Source of the DNA: Limanda limanda
Taxonomy: Eukaryota > Chordata > Actinopteri > Pleuronectiformes > Pleuronectidae
DNA: 64,000 nucleotides
Assembly (NCBI RefSeq): GCF_963576545.1
Contig: NC_083655.1
Span: 21,994,204 to 22,058,203, forward strand
Direction of reading: 5' to 3'
The translations under genes were made by a program, and so were the position numbers. How positions within the stretch are numbered: the stretch's first letter is position 1; each line of letters begins with the position of its first letter. This document shows, piece after piece, positions 48,601-58,792 of the stretch. The notes below the pieces were generated by a model. That model saw only the letters and a program-made list of their open reading frames with translations. It ran no database searches and was not told the origin of the DNA.

Positions 48601-51600
48601 GTCATAAAATGCAGAAAGGTTAAAAAATATATACAGTACCGGTCAAAAGTTTGGACACACCTTCTAATTCATTGGTTTTTCTCAATTTTTATTCCTTTCT
48701 TCATTGCAGATTAATATTGAAGACATCCAAACGATGAAGCAACACATATGGAATTTTGTGGTAATCCAAATAAATGCTCAACAAACCAGAATACGTTTTA
48801 TATTTTAGATTCTTAAAAGTAGCCTCACCCTTGCTTCGATTACGTCTTTGCACACTCTTGGCTTTCTTTCTATCAGCTTCATGAGGTAGTCACCTGGAAT
48901 AGTTTTCCAACAGTCTTGAAGTCTTCCCAGAGGTGCTGAGCACTTGTTGGCTGCTTTGCCTTCACTCTGCGTTCCAACTCATCCCAGACCATCTCATTTG
49001 CGTTTAGGTTGGGTGGTTATGGCGGCCAGGTCATCTGACGCAGCACTCCATAACTCTGCTTCTTGGTCAAATAGCCCTACCGCGCAAAACAGATCGGATG
49101 GCATGTCGCTGCTGAATGCTCTGGTAGACATGCTAGTTAAGTATGCCTTGAATTTTGAATAAAATCACCAACAGTACCACCAGCAAAGCACCCCCACATC
49201 ATCACACCTCCTAGTCCATGCTTCACAAAGGGAACCACACATGTAGAGACCATCCGCTCACCTTTTCTGCGTCCTACAAAGACATGGCGGTTGGAAACAA
49301 AAATTTGGAATCATCAGACCAAAGTACAGATTTCCACTGGTTTAATGTCGTTCCTTGTGTTCCTCTTCTTCTTGTTGTTCTTCCTCAGTAGTGGCTTCTT
49401 TGCAGCAATTCGACCATGAAGGCCTGATTCACGCAGTCTCCCCTGGAGAGCTGATGTTGAAATGTGTCTGGTACTTGAACTCTGCAAAGCATTTATGTTG
49501 CCTCTAATCTGAGGTGCTGTTAATTTGCGGTTTCTAAGGCTGGTAACTCTCATGAACTTATCCTCGACAGCAGAGGTAATTCTTCCTCTCCTGGGACGAT
49601 CCTCATAGGAGCCAGTTTCATCATAGCGTTTGATGGTTTTCGCGACTGAACCATCGCGAAAACCATCAAAGTTTCAAGAACTTTGAGGATACTTTCAAAG
49701 TTCTTGAAACTTTCCGGATTAACTGACCTTCCTGTATTAAAGTAATGATAGACTGTCTTTTCTCCTTACTTAGTTGAGGGGTTCTTGCCATAATATGGAT
49801 TAGAACTGGAGTCTATTAGCCTATTCACTGTATAGAACTGTGCACCAACCCTGCCTCTGCACAACACAACTGATGGTCTCAAACACATTAAGAAAGCAAG
49901 AAATTCCATAAATTAACTCTTGACAAGGCAAACCTGTTAATTGAAAACCATTCCAGGTGACTCCCGCATGAAGCTGATTGAAAGAAGGCCAAGAGTGAGC
50001 AAACCCTGTCATCCAAGCAAAAGGGGGCTACTTTGAAGAATCTAAAATGTAAAACATATTCTGGTTTGTTTAACACTTATTGGTTTACCACATAATTCCA
50101 TATGTGTTCCTTCATAGTTTTGATGTCTTCAATAATAATCTACAATGTAGACAGAAAGAAAAATGTAATGAGAAGGTGTGTCCAAACCTTTAACTGGCAC
50201 TGTATATACATATATTGATCAATCTAAAATACCACCAAATGTGTTATCCAGTTGTTGCAGAAACTATGGAACATTTGTCGCTGGTAATGGAATGACGACT
50301 GTGTTGAGAGATTGGGGGCAGAGCCCTCAAAGCCACAATTGAAGTATTCAATACAATTGGATTACAATGGATTACAATGCATGCGAAACATATGAGACCT
50401 ACCTGGTGAAAGGTTGGCATGGAGGACTCATCAAAATCACGTCAAAAGATAATTTATTAAAGTCATCTAGTGGTATGCCCTAAGAGTCAACAAAAACAAA
50501 ATCAGCTTTTAACCTTACAAAGTTAAAAAATGAGCCCATACCATCGCTTTGGAATCATGAGCCATTACAGCCCTATACAGTGTCTTGCATAAGTATTCAA
50601 CCCCCTTGGACTTTTCTACATTTTGTCATGGCATAACCACAGATTACAATTTATTTAATTGGGATTTTATGTAATGGACCATAATAAGGCGGCTGTGGCT
50701 GAGGGGTAGAGTGGTCGTCCTCCAACCTGAAGGTCGGCAGTTCGATCCCCAGTCTGACCCATCTGCATAACGAAGTGTCCTTGGGCAAGAGGCTGAACCC
50801 TTAATGGCCCCCCACAGAATAACAAAGTGCTGCGAATAGATGCACTGTATGAATGGGTGAATGTAAAACTGTACTGTAAAGCGCTTTGAGTGGTCATCAA
50901 GACTAGCACTATATAAATACAAAACCATTTACCAACACAAAATAGTTCATCATTTGGAAGTGGGGGAAGTATTACATGGATTTAAAAATTATTTACAAAT
51001 AAAAATCTGAAAAATGTATTTACCCCCTTTACTGTGAAACCCCTAACAAAGATCTGGTACGACCCAGTGTTAATTTCGTTGACGATAACGAAAAATATTC
51101 GTTAACGCCCCTTTTCCCATGACTAAGACGATACGAAGACGTAACAAAATTGGATCTTTGAAAATAAAAACTATGACGAAATCTATTTTAATTTTCGTTA
51201 ACGAGACGAGACGAAACGAAAATGTTGGCGGTTGACTAAGTCACAACAATTTCTAAAAACATAATCGTATCAGGCCGTCATGAAGTACCCGGAGCGGCGA
51301 GTGTGTGTGTCTGTGTGTGTGTGCGTGTGTGTGGTGCCAGACAGCGCACCGGCCTGAGGCTCCGCCCCCGCGCACTCGCTCAGAGAGACACAGTGAAGCA
51401 GGCCGGTCACTGACTCACCGGCTGCTTCTTAACTATGGAAACAGTGAAAACACAGAGTTCCTCTGGTCTCAGCTGCTCTGAGATCAGCGCCGCAGCTTCT
51501 GGATCAGAGCAGAGGCTGCAGTTGGTTTCTACCGAGCTCCAGCTTCTGTGTCCGCCTCCAGTCTGATCTGCTTTCAATTTTTGTTTTCACATTTCGCCAA

Positions 51601-54600
51601 CGCCAACTAAAATATATAGGCTGCAGCTATATGTTTTTATTTATTTCAAAATAGGGTACTTCTTATTTCATACATTTCCCACAAATATGGGGATGACTCA
51701 AATAACCCTACATAGTTCTGCGTTTAATTTATTTCAAAGTAGGCCTACACTTGCCTGTGTATTTTCTTCTCCTCTTCATAAGCATTTGGTGTTTCCCTTT
51801 GTTGTAACAGGTAAAAATAAATAAAATGTCAACAGTTTTCTTTATTGTTGTTCTAAAATTTCATAAATGCAATAATCTACAGATTAGTATAGTATAACTT
51901 TATATAAAATTTTATCAGCTTTGTTATTAATATGTTTTGCGTCTCCAGACAAATTTTATTTGGGGGAAGAGGGGGCAAAATGGTAGCCTGGCTGCCAGAC
52001 GAACTTGAGCCCCGCCCACAACATTTGTTGTTCGGGAAGTTCGGTCTGGAGTCGCTCCGTTGGGGAGAAACTATGCCCGATCGGGAGCTGATCGGATCCA
52101 ATCAAATCGTCAGGGCGGGCTTTATACGATGATTGACAGATGATCTACAGTGACGTAATCAACCACGTCACCAGAGAGCGCTGCCTGCAGAGCTGAGACA
52201 TAAACATATATAGTGTTTATATCTATGGAGACAGACATATATAGTGTTTATATCTATGAGCTGAGATGTGTCGATGCTGCCATCGAGTCTGTTTCAGAGA
52301 CATCGACAGCGCATTCATTTTGAAAGAGGAACAGAGGAACACGATCAAGGCATTAGTAGATCGAACAGATGTTTTGCCGTTCTTCCTACGGGATTTATAA
52401 AAAGTTTAATTTATCAGCTGGCCCCGATGCTGCAGCCACACAAGCAGTCATATAAATAAAAAGAGAGTGTGGGGGGGGGGGGGGACACGCATAGGTTGGG
52501 ACGCTGTTAATGTTGGAGCAACAAGGAAGTGTATGCTTGAAAAAAACGATTAGCTGCAGTTTCTCCTCCTCGCTGTTCTCCTGCAGAGCCATGACAGCGG
52601 AGCTCTGCAGCGCGGCGTGCGGATCAGCAGCTCCGTGGAGTTCTGGTAGCGACGGCATCTGGTTTCCTGGTTGAGTTGAAACACGCCCCATAATCACAGC
52701 CCAATGGAGCGGTCTCAGACTCATATTCTGACTAGAATAATGAGTCTGACAACGTCAGGCTAGCAAAATGGCTCTTTTGATAGTAAAGGTTGCCGACCCC
52801 TGCTATAGATCTATAGGAGGGACATCTAATGGACAACCTAAGTACTGCAAGCTAGACTAGTATGCAGTTGTAGACACAACACAGGGGGTCCCTGGACCTG
52901 AGAAGGGAAGATAAGGAGTTTAATGTGGCTATTAAATGTGACTAAAACTAGACTAAAATGTAATTTGTTTTCGTCGACTAAAACTAGACTAAAATGTCAT
53001 TTGTTTTCGTCGACTAAAACTAGACTAAAATGTCATTTGTTTTCGTCGACTAAAACTAGACTAAAACTAAGAAGGATAAAAATGACTAAAACTAGACTAA
53101 AACTAATATGCATTTTCGTCAAAAGACTAAGACTAAATCAAAAATAGCTGCCAAAATTAACATTGGTACGACCAATTGCCTTCACAAGTCACATTTGCAA
53201 GTCACGTAGTTGGTAAATAGGGTCCACATGTCTGCAATTTAATCTCAGTATAAATACACCTGTTCTGTGAAGGCCTCAGATTTTGCTAGAGATCAATACT
53301 GAACAAACAGCATCTTGAAGACCAAGGAGCTCACCAACAGGTCAGGGATAAAGTTGTGTAGAAGTATTAAGCATGGTTAGGTTATAAATAAATATCCCAA
53401 GCTTTGAACATCTCAAGGAGCACCATAAAATCCATCATCTTGAAATGGAAACAATATGGCACAACTGCAAACCTACCAAGACAAGGCCGTCCACCCAAAC
53501 TGACAAGCCTGTCCACAGAATCTGTCCACAGGACAACTAATAGTCGTGTACTGGCTATTATGAAAGAGTGGCAAGAAGGAAGTCGTTTTTGAAAGTGAAC
53601 CATAAGAAATCCCGTTTGCAGTTTGCCAGAAGCCATTTGGGAGACACAGCAAACATGTGGAAGAAGGTGCTCTGGTCAGATGAGACCAAAATTGAACTTT
53701 TTGGCCTCAATGCAAAACGCTATGTGAGGCGGAAACCCAACAATGCCCATCACCCTGAGCACACCATCCCAACAGTGAAACATGGTGGTGGTAGCATCAT
53801 GCTGTGGGGATGCTTCTCTTCAGCATGTACAGGGACACTGGTCAGAATTGAGGGGAAGATGGATGGAGCCAAATACAGGGAAATCCTTGAAGATATGCTA
53901 AGATATAAGAAAATCTGATGCAGTCTGCAAAAGACTTGAGACTGGGGCGGAGGTTCATCTTCCTGCAGGACAATGACCCTAAACATACAGCCAGAGCAAC
54001 AATGGAATGGTTTAGATCAAAGCATGTTAATGTCTTAAAATGGCCCAGTCAAAGCCCAGACCTAAATACAATTGAGAATCTATGGCAAGACAAAAATTGC
54101 TGTTCACAGATGGTCTCCATCCAAGCTGTCTGAGCTTCATCTTTATTGCCAAGAAGAATGGACAAACATTTCCATCTTTAGATGTGCAAAGCTGGTAGAA
54201 ACATACCCCAAAAGACTTGCAGTTGAAATTGCAGAGAAATAGGGTTCTAATAAGTATTGACTCATGGGGGTGAATACTGATGCCATAAAAATAATTTTGC
54301 ACCTTCAAAGTACTATGCATATTGTGTTGATCAAATGGGAAAAAGTATATTTAAGTCTATTTGAATTCCAGTTTGTGACAGTACAAAATGGGAAAAAGTC
54401 CAAGGGGGGTGAATACTTATGCGAGGCACTGTATATGTGTGCATTGCAGATATCTTGATCATCCATTTTAACAATGATTTTAAGGATCACAGAGTGGCTG
54501 GATTGGTGCCGCTCTGTATACCTGATCATCAACATACAGGTATATTTCCCACATGGTATGAATTCACTACCACAATAAAACAGGTAAAGCAGCAGCTGTA

Positions 54601-56779
54601 AAGTTTCACTAGGAAGAATATTGTAAGGAATTGTCTGTCATCACCAATAGTACATGGATTGTTTTGAGACAATAATTCATTACCCACAATTTAGTCTCTT
54701 TATGGTTTTGTATTTATATAGTGCCTTTCTAGTCTTGATGACAACTCACGGCTCTTTACAGTACAGTTTTACATTCACACACACATTCATACAGTGCATC
54801 TATTAGCAGCACTTTTTATTGTTCTATGAGGGGCAATTTGGGGTACAGCATCTTGCCCAAGGACACTTCGGCATGCAGATGAGTCAGATTGGGGATCGAA
54901 CTACCGACCGCTCTACCCCTCAACCACAACCGCTGTTAACTTTAACAGGATAAATCACCAAAGGACACACACAACATTTGTACTTTGCAAAATAACATAA
55001 CAGAATGGCAAAGTGGGGACAGAAGTCTGGTGCTCTTAATGATTTTTAAAAAATATAATGATTTAAAGTCATGATTTGGTATTGGGATCAAAACAAAAAT
55101 GTTGGTATCATCACAAGACTAACAGAGAGAGAGAGAGAGATGGAAATATGGATAGACAGACATACATACAGACCATTTCAATTGTCATTGATGCTCCCTT
55201 TATATCTAGCAGACATTTTCTGTTGTATGAATTCTATGAACATTGACACACCTTTCCATTATGCTAAAAACAGTTTCTTCAAATTAATGTTGTAAATAAT
55301 GCTATGTTGCTGATGTTCTCAGTTACATGCAGCATCTATTGCACTTTTCCTGGCAGAGGGATCCCTAACTTTTGTGTCTACCCTTGTTAATAGTTTCTTT
55401 TAGTAGTTTTTCCTCAGACAAATTGTGATTTGTGAATATGGGCTGTAAGAATACAATTTGATTGATAGATTTATTAATTCTAAAACAACTAATCTGGGGT
55501 CAAGTTGCACAACTAAACTACACCTGAGCCTGCTTGCTGATTAAAATGATACTTGATTCTTACTTACCTACAGTAAAAAGAAATCCCTTCATCGTATACT
55601 GTAGGATAAAATAATTTTAATTCTATGTACTCCTGAGAGTAGACTAAGCCACAATAAATTATGAAATCATCCAAATCTTGAAAAAGTACTATGCCTTAAA
55701 ATTGTTTGGTTGTCATGACAAATTTGTCTGAGAGGAATCCGTATACTGGCAAGCTGCTGCAGGTTAACAGACTAGTTGGGCTGTGGACATTTGAAATTCT
55801 CTTTTGTTCAAATGCAAGTCGCCATCCCTGAACCCTCTACTATCACGCACCTCTATTGTCTTGTTCCAGAGCGGGGTGTCAGGGAAATTGTGCCTGTAGA
55901 TCTGATTGGTAGTGGTGTTTATGTCAATAGCAGCCACCACCTGGCCAGGTATGCCACTCTCTGGAGATAGAAAAAAAAATTAGATGTTACAGAAAAATAT
56001 TTTATTAACATAATTTAGCTTTGTTTAATTACATCCCTACAGCTTCACAACAAAACCCTGTGCATTAAAAATGTCCTAATTTATAACTAGTTAAATTTTC
56101 AACCCGAATGAGCGACAACGCATGTTTAGTGGGTTGTAGAGATGAAACGTATCACGATTATAGTTCCCAAAATTAACACGGTTATCATTATTATTGCGGT
56201 GTTGTTAAAATGTACTCTAAATGCTCAGAACTTACTGATACACAAGCTATAGTAATTTCACCAAGCGTTATATTGACATAGTATGTTTAATCGGTGCAAT
56301 GATAATAGCTAATTTTTATTATTTATTGATTCCGACAAAGTTGTTTCTGCTAGGATTTATTTACATGTAACATGTGTTCCAGTCATTTTATTCTATGGAT
56401 TTAGCTAACACATAAACAGAGTAATATAATGCTATGTAGAATGCTGCTGTTAGCCTACTAACCAGCTTCTACAAGATGTGTTTACAACCACTCTAACAAC
56501 AATATTTCCTGGCCCTCCTGCTTTTGTCCACACCGAGTAAACTAACTGACTTAACCGCAGTGGTTAGTGTAACTAACATACAGTGTGTGCTTGGTCCTGG
56601 ACACTCAGCGAATGGAAATGTGCTCCAATAAAAAACAACGTAACGTTAATCTGTTTCCAACCAATCTAGCGTAATACGAGATAAAACCGTGATGACATCA
56701 GCTCACCCTTTAATGCATAATGCATCCCTCCTATTCCACTGTATAGCTCGAGAACTCGCAAACTCTCCACGGTACACAT
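33540..56779 (-). CDS. trdmt1: tRNA (cytosine-5-)-methyltransferase TRDMT1/DNMT2, complete, 381 aa
   Basis: Eleven coding exons join in frame from ATG 56779 to TAG at 33542-33540, close to the 391 aa of the human protein. The enzyme methylates C38 of tRNA(Asp) and some other tRNAs using S-adenosylmethionine. Visible motifs: I ([13 protein letters not shown] binding, residues 8-17), IV with the catalytic Cys82 in [11 protein letters not shown] (LLENVKGFE), VIII ([10 protein letters not shown]), the DNMT2-specific CFT in SVCFTKG, and X (LGNSLNV). All catalytic residues are present. The reading frame stays open upstream to another ATG at 56944, but that extension is dominated by a GT repeat and is not family-like, so 56779 is preferred. 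The donor of exon 4 (GTCTTT) is weak. Introns hold nested transposons. Confidence 0.97.
33873..34553. mobile_element. hAT MITE, 681 bp, 8-bp TSD CTTATCAG
   Basis: Ends TAGGGATGGGTA[CT]CG in inverted orientation, flanked by perfect CTTATCAG (33865-33872 and 34554-34561). It lies in trdmt1 intron 10. It carries the same MADF-like exon on the minus strand. Confidence 0.9.
34225..34346 (-). pseudogene. MADF-like exon fragment, second copy
   Basis: Minus strand: [12 protein letters not shown], an in-frame [29 protein letters not shown]. The flanking non-coding sequence also aligns with the copy at 31488. Better preserved than that copy but still stopped. Confidence 0.55.
36031..36160 (-). CDS. 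trdmt1: trdmt1 coding exon 10
   Basis: [20 protein letters not shown] then [20 protein letters not shown], matching human [21 protein letters not shown]. Acceptor TTGCAG, donor GTAAGT, phase 1. Confidence 0.95.
36161..38251. other. trdmt1 intron 9
   Basis: No transposon termini, RNA gene or extra exon recognised; short frames only. Confidence 0.4.
38252..38309 (-). CDS. trdmt1: trdmt1 coding exon 9
   Basis: [19 protein letters not shown], matching human YGSYIEGTGSVLQTAED. Acceptor CCCTAG, donor GTAAGA. Confidence 0.93.
38560..38826 (-). mobile_element. tRNA-derived SINE
   Basis: Minus-strand SINE with GGTCGGCGGTTCGATCCC (B box) near 38761-38778 and the body motifs CTTTGTCAAGATACTTAACC and GAGTGGTCATTAAAAC. 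Same family as 50681 and 54715. Confidence 0.6.
38831..39490. mobile_element. hAT-type fragment (left end CAGGGGTCGGCAACC)
   Basis: Begins with the hAT-like terminus CAGGGGTCGGCAACC at 38831. From about 38998 to 39475 it aligns with 51255-51870 inside another hAT (shared CTCGCTCAGAGAGACA, GAGTTCCTCTGGTCTCAG, CTTTGTTGTAACAGGTAAAA). The right terminus is not found. In trdmt1 intron 8. Confidence 0.6.
39739..40049 (-). CDS. trdmt1: trdmt1 coding exon 8: target-recognition region with CFT motif
   Basis: The largest exon (311 nt). It encodes a divergent acidic linker, then [20 protein letters not shown] and RRSVCFTKG, the DNMT2-type recognition region. A donor at GTGGGT leaves GG, which joins exon 9 to give KGYGRYVEG; the alternative in-frame donor 4 nt downstream would break this match. 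Confidence 0.94.
40390..40795. repeat. Interspersed repeat rich in TGACCTT nuclear-receptor half-sites
   Basis: Contains GTGACCTTGACCTTTGACC, AGTGACCTTGATCTTTTGACC and CACTGTGACCTTGA. 40514-40526 is an inverted DR1-type pair (TGACCTTTGACCA). Looks like a known class of dispersed fish repeat. In trdmt1 intron 7. Confidence 0.5.
41357..41434 (-). CDS. trdmt1: trdmt1 coding exon 7: motif VIII
   Basis: [20 protein letters not shown] then LSTQTK. Acceptor ATCCAG, donor GTAAGC, 26 codons. Confidence 0.95.
41542..41611 (-). CDS. trdmt1: trdmt1 coding exon 6
   Basis: [20 protein letters not shown] then PTS. Acceptor CTATAG, donor GTAAGA. Returns to phase 0. Confidence 0.93.
42635..42700 (-). CDS. 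trdmt1: trdmt1 coding exon 5: ENV motif
   Basis: [20 protein letters not shown] with the ENV motif VI whose Glu contacts the target cytosine. Acceptor TCCAG, donor GTAATG. Confidence 0.95.
43744..43815 (-). CDS. trdmt1: trdmt1 coding exon 4, weak donor
   Basis: [20 protein letters not shown] then VLPR, matching the human QGDMTDSRTNSFLHILDILPR. Acceptor ATGCAG is good. The donor reads AAG|GTCTTT, poorly complementary to U1, yet it is the only junction that keeps phase 2 with exon 5. Confidence 0.9.
44363..45070. mobile_element. Dispersed element with TAGGGC inverted ends
   Basis: Left end TAGGGCCCGAGCACCGAAAC, right end CGGGCTCGCCAGTGCTACAA to CCCTA, so the ends are inverted TAGGGC. The internal sequence is non-coding. 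I recognise this as a common acanthomorph repeat but cannot assign a superfamily. Confidence 0.5.
45103..45240. repeat. Interspersed repeat, partial copy
   Basis: Shares TGTTTACCCCTGA.ACTCC, GTGTTTTGTG-like and CACTTCA.CCACCC blocks with 19741-19830, then ATTTTTATTTTTGGGTAAAC. Confidence 0.5.
45241..48633. other. trdmt1 intron 3, no clear gene
   Basis: No conserved coding exon seen. A possible three-exon plus-strand non-coding transcript (45400-46550) is described in the findings. 48000-48310 resembles a dispersed fish repeat (GTCAATGGGAATTGACTC, CTTGGAGCCAGCCTCAAGTG). Confidence 0.35.
48634..50202 (-). mobile_element. Tc1/mariner element, near full length (1.57 kb), disrupted
   Basis: TA-flanked ends CAGT[AG]CC[GA]GT...AA..TTTGGACACACCTTCT. 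The minus-strand transposase starts at 49791 ([15 protein letters not shown]) and includes the second HTH region [20 protein letters not shown] at 49314-49553. The frame is broken by a local inverted duplication at 49631-49712 and other indels. In trdmt1 intron 3. Confidence 0.88.
49631..49712. repeat. Tandem snap-back inverted repeats inside Tc1 transposase
   Basis: TGATGGTTTTCGCGA (49631-49645) pairs with 49654-49668, and AAAGTTTCAAGAACTTTGA (49668-49686) pairs with 49694-49712. The inserted strand copies neighbouring transposase sequence in reverse orientation. Confidence 0.9.
50403..50479 (-). CDS. trdmt1: trdmt1 coding exon 3: catalytic PPCQPFTR
   Basis: [20 protein letters not shown] then CQPFTR with the catalytic cysteine (residue 82). 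Acceptor TCTTAG, donor GTAGGT, phase 2. It lies between two Tc1 elements. Confidence 0.96.
50681..50933 (+). mobile_element. tRNA-derived SINE inserted in Tc1
   Basis: GGCGGCTGTGGCTGAGGGGT (A box) and GGTCGGCAGTTCGATCCCC (B box), then a body ending TATAAATACAAAACCATTTA. Removing it rejoins the Tc1 5' sequence (GTAATGGACC to AACACAAAATAG). Confidence 0.8.
51065..53165. mobile_element. hAT element, 2.1 kb, nested in Tc1, 8-bp TSD GTACGACC
   Basis: Ends CA[GA]TGTTAATTT in inverted orientation, flanked by perfect GTACGACC (51057-51064 and 53166-53173). Subterminal CGTTAACG/TTTCGTC motifs and a 36-bp tandem array near the right end. No transposase. Internally it contains a block shared with 38998-39475 and a right end (GGTTGCCGACCCCTG, 52788-52802) of a different hAT family. 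Confidence 0.9.
52938..53073. repeat. 36-bp tandem repeat near hAT right end
   Basis: Three full units and a partial one of GACTAAAACTAGACTAAAAT followed by GTCATTTGTTTTCGTC. Subterminal repeats like this can be transposase-binding sites in hAT elements. Confidence 0.9.
54715..54937 (-). mobile_element. tRNA-derived SINE
   Basis: Minus-strand copy: GGTCGGTAGTTCGATCCCC near 54890-54909, CTTGGGCAAGATGCTGTACC, and a 3' end near 54716 (TATATAAATACAAAACCATA). Same family as 50681. Confidence 0.7.
55261..55475 (+). mobile_element. LINE 3' tail, 5'-truncated
   Basis: GCATCTATTGCACTTTTCCT, AGAGGGATCCCT, ATTGTGATTTGTGAATATGG and ACAATTTGATTGATAG in the same order as the other tails. In trdmt1 intron 2. 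Confidence 0.65.
55851..55960 (-). CDS. trdmt1: trdmt1 coding exon 2
   Basis: [20 protein letters not shown] through TPLWNKTIE, including the AAID motif II. Acceptor CTCCAG, donor GTGCGT. Confidence 0.95.
56707..56779 (-). CDS. trdmt1: trdmt1 coding exon 1: motif I
   Basis: [20 protein letters not shown] with the SAM-binding motif. Donor GTGAGC, phase 1. The start gives a protein offset of three residues relative to human, consistent with Cys82 here versus Cys79 in human. Confidence 0.93.
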
Positions 56780-58792
56780 GACGGCCTCGCTGTCCACAGC
56801 TGTTATTCTTAATGCACAATTGGTGTTGGCAAACAACGAAACGGTGCACGACCGCCAACTAGTGGCGTGGAGCACTTCCTCTCTCAGATTTACCTCACCA
56901 CTGAACAAACACACACACACGTAAAAAGAAAGACATAAACACACATGTGATTCTATCTTAGTAGGGACACTCAGTGCAATAATACATTCTCCAGCACCTC
57001 ACACTGAACTTCACCATCACCACTAAATGCCTAAAATAAACTTAATTGTAGTCACTTCTGATTTGCTTTGGCTTCAGATTTACTGAGTTAAATTTCCATC
57101 TCTTCATGTTTCAGAAAATGTACCTGTAATGCATTCACAATTTCACTGGTCTTTATGTCTTTGTGAATTGGTATCTACATGGTTGCAAAGACAAGAACAA
57201 CCTTTTAATCTGTAACTTTTCTATCCAGTGATATAACATTACATTACATTACATATCATTTAACTGACGCTTTTATCCAAAGCAACTTACAAGAAGAGAA
57301 TTCAACCATGAGGGTACAAACTCAGAGACTTGTACGGCTGGAAGACCAAAAGCTAAAACCTGTAGACCCTGTAATAGCATACTTGCTTCCATCAGTGTAA
57401 ACTGATGTTTGATGCAATGTATCTTACTAATCTTCACCAAAGATGACGTATTGAATTTTTTCCAGAATAAAGAAAAACACTGGATGTTATCACAGGTAAT
57501 CATACTGCAGATATGTCTTCATGTCATGTCTTTAACTTCTTTCTCACTGCGACATCACATCAGTGATGACCTAGCTTGGACTAACTACTATTAGCAATTT
57601 TTTATTATTATTTAGTTTATTATATTTTCATTTTTGGTTTTTCACATATTTTGAGCATGGCTAGAAGTGACACAAAAATTTGATTGCCAGCGAGTGCTGT
57701 ATGTAGTTGTTGTGCACATGATGAATCAAGTTGTGAATCTTGCATCATAAAAATGTATAATTGTTTTACTTTTTTTATCTCTCAACATAAAAGAGGTAAA
57801 TTTGTTGTCGGTGTCAATCTTTAAAAGATTGAAGATTTTTACCATTAGTTAATTATTAACTAATTGTGTTAATAGTAGATGCATGTAATCCACCTCACCC
57901 TGATGTGTGAACACAGGAGCCATTATGAAAGCACAACAAAGTCTCAAAGCCTGTGACCGTGCACCACCTCTAACATCTTAAATATAGTCTTTGCTGCTGA
58001 ACCATACCTAATACTTCCATAATTTAAGATGGTTCTAAGCAGCACTACATTCCTATTTGTATTGCATATCTGGTATGGTTTGATATGATTATACATTTAA
58101 TCACACTTAATATATTTTTAGACTGTATCATTATAATGTTTATATGTTCATCTGAGAGTATATTAAACTCCGCTGGTATTGTTGTATAATATAGCAATTA
58201 TACATTGAGGTATTTCTACTCGATTACCCTTATTGTTTGGGTACACACAAAAAAGATTTACACAGTGTAAAAAACATACCTTTTACCTAATATTGTGTGT
58301 GTTGTTGATGGGCTTAATTTATTTAAATTCACAAATTTTTTTATTTTTGTTATTGTTTTTAAAGTCTCTGAGGTGTAAGTAGATGTATGTATGTATGTAT
58401 GTATGTTTGTATGTATTTTTGGGATATATTTATTTTCAGTCACTTCCACGGTTCCTGTGACTGACAGTGTATCTGACCAGTAAGAGATCAGTAGAGCCAC
58501 ACCAAAGATACGCTCCGCCTCGTGAACGTTTACCGTAATGACCAAACTCTATAAACTGATAAACACAAAGTAAAATTGAGAAGCTGAAAGCAATCTGCAC
58601 TTCAAACTGTAACGCTGAGTCATGTACTAAAATTCAGTAATTTGGAGTTGCAGTTTGTTGGATTTGTTGAGGCCAGACCTTGAGACGAGCTGTCTGTATG
58701 ACGAGAAGATGCATCTGAACATTTTTATACTTTGGGCTGAGCACGTCGAGGAACAGGAAGTATCCTAATATGGAAGAGTGGCTCTCGGTCTT
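56780..58792. other. Divergent intergenic region between trdmt1 and rsu1
   Basis: trdmt1 and rsu1 point away from each other across about 2.2 kb. Near trdmt1 the sequence is CpG-containing with TTGGCGG and GAGGAAGTG motifs on the minus strand (56840-56890). The middle is AT-rich and includes a SINE tail (57236-57400) and a short ATGT microsatellite near 58382. No additional coding exon is seen. Confidence 0.5.
57236..57400. mobile_element. SINE tail fragment
   Basis: ATTACATTACATTACATATC then GACGCTTTTATCCAAAGCAACTTACAAG, the tail also seen at 26823. No tRNA-like head. Confidence 0.5.

Larger units (their letters stand above)
50578..54431 (+). mobile_element. Tc1/mariner element carrying a SINE and a hAT insertion
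   Basis: TA-flanked ends CAGTG[TC]CT[TC]GCATAAGTATTCA in inverted orientation. Plus-strand transposase in broken frames: [20 protein letters not shown] and RQGRPPKLT (53404-53592), [14 protein letters not shown] and [17 protein letters not shown] (53568-53918), [11 protein letters not shown] and [11 protein letters not shown] (53918-54133). The DDE residues are all visible. Removing the two insertions gives about 1.5 kb, a full-length element. In trdmt1 intron 2. Confidence 0.92.

Noticed and set aside
50684..50760. tRNA gene
   Set aside because: It has A- and B-box-like sequences but is the head of a SINE that recurs at 26812, 38560 and 54715, with no proper cloverleaf arms.
52923..53147. 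ORF with 12-residue [12 protein letters not shown] repeats
   Set aside because: Produced by the 36-bp tandem array (a multiple of three) near a hAT end, not a protein gene.
56780..56944. Upstream in-frame ATG extending TRDMT1 by 55 residues
   Set aside because: The extension is Cys/Val-rich from a GT repeat and unlike any TRDMT1 N-terminus. The ATG at 56779 gives the family-typical start.
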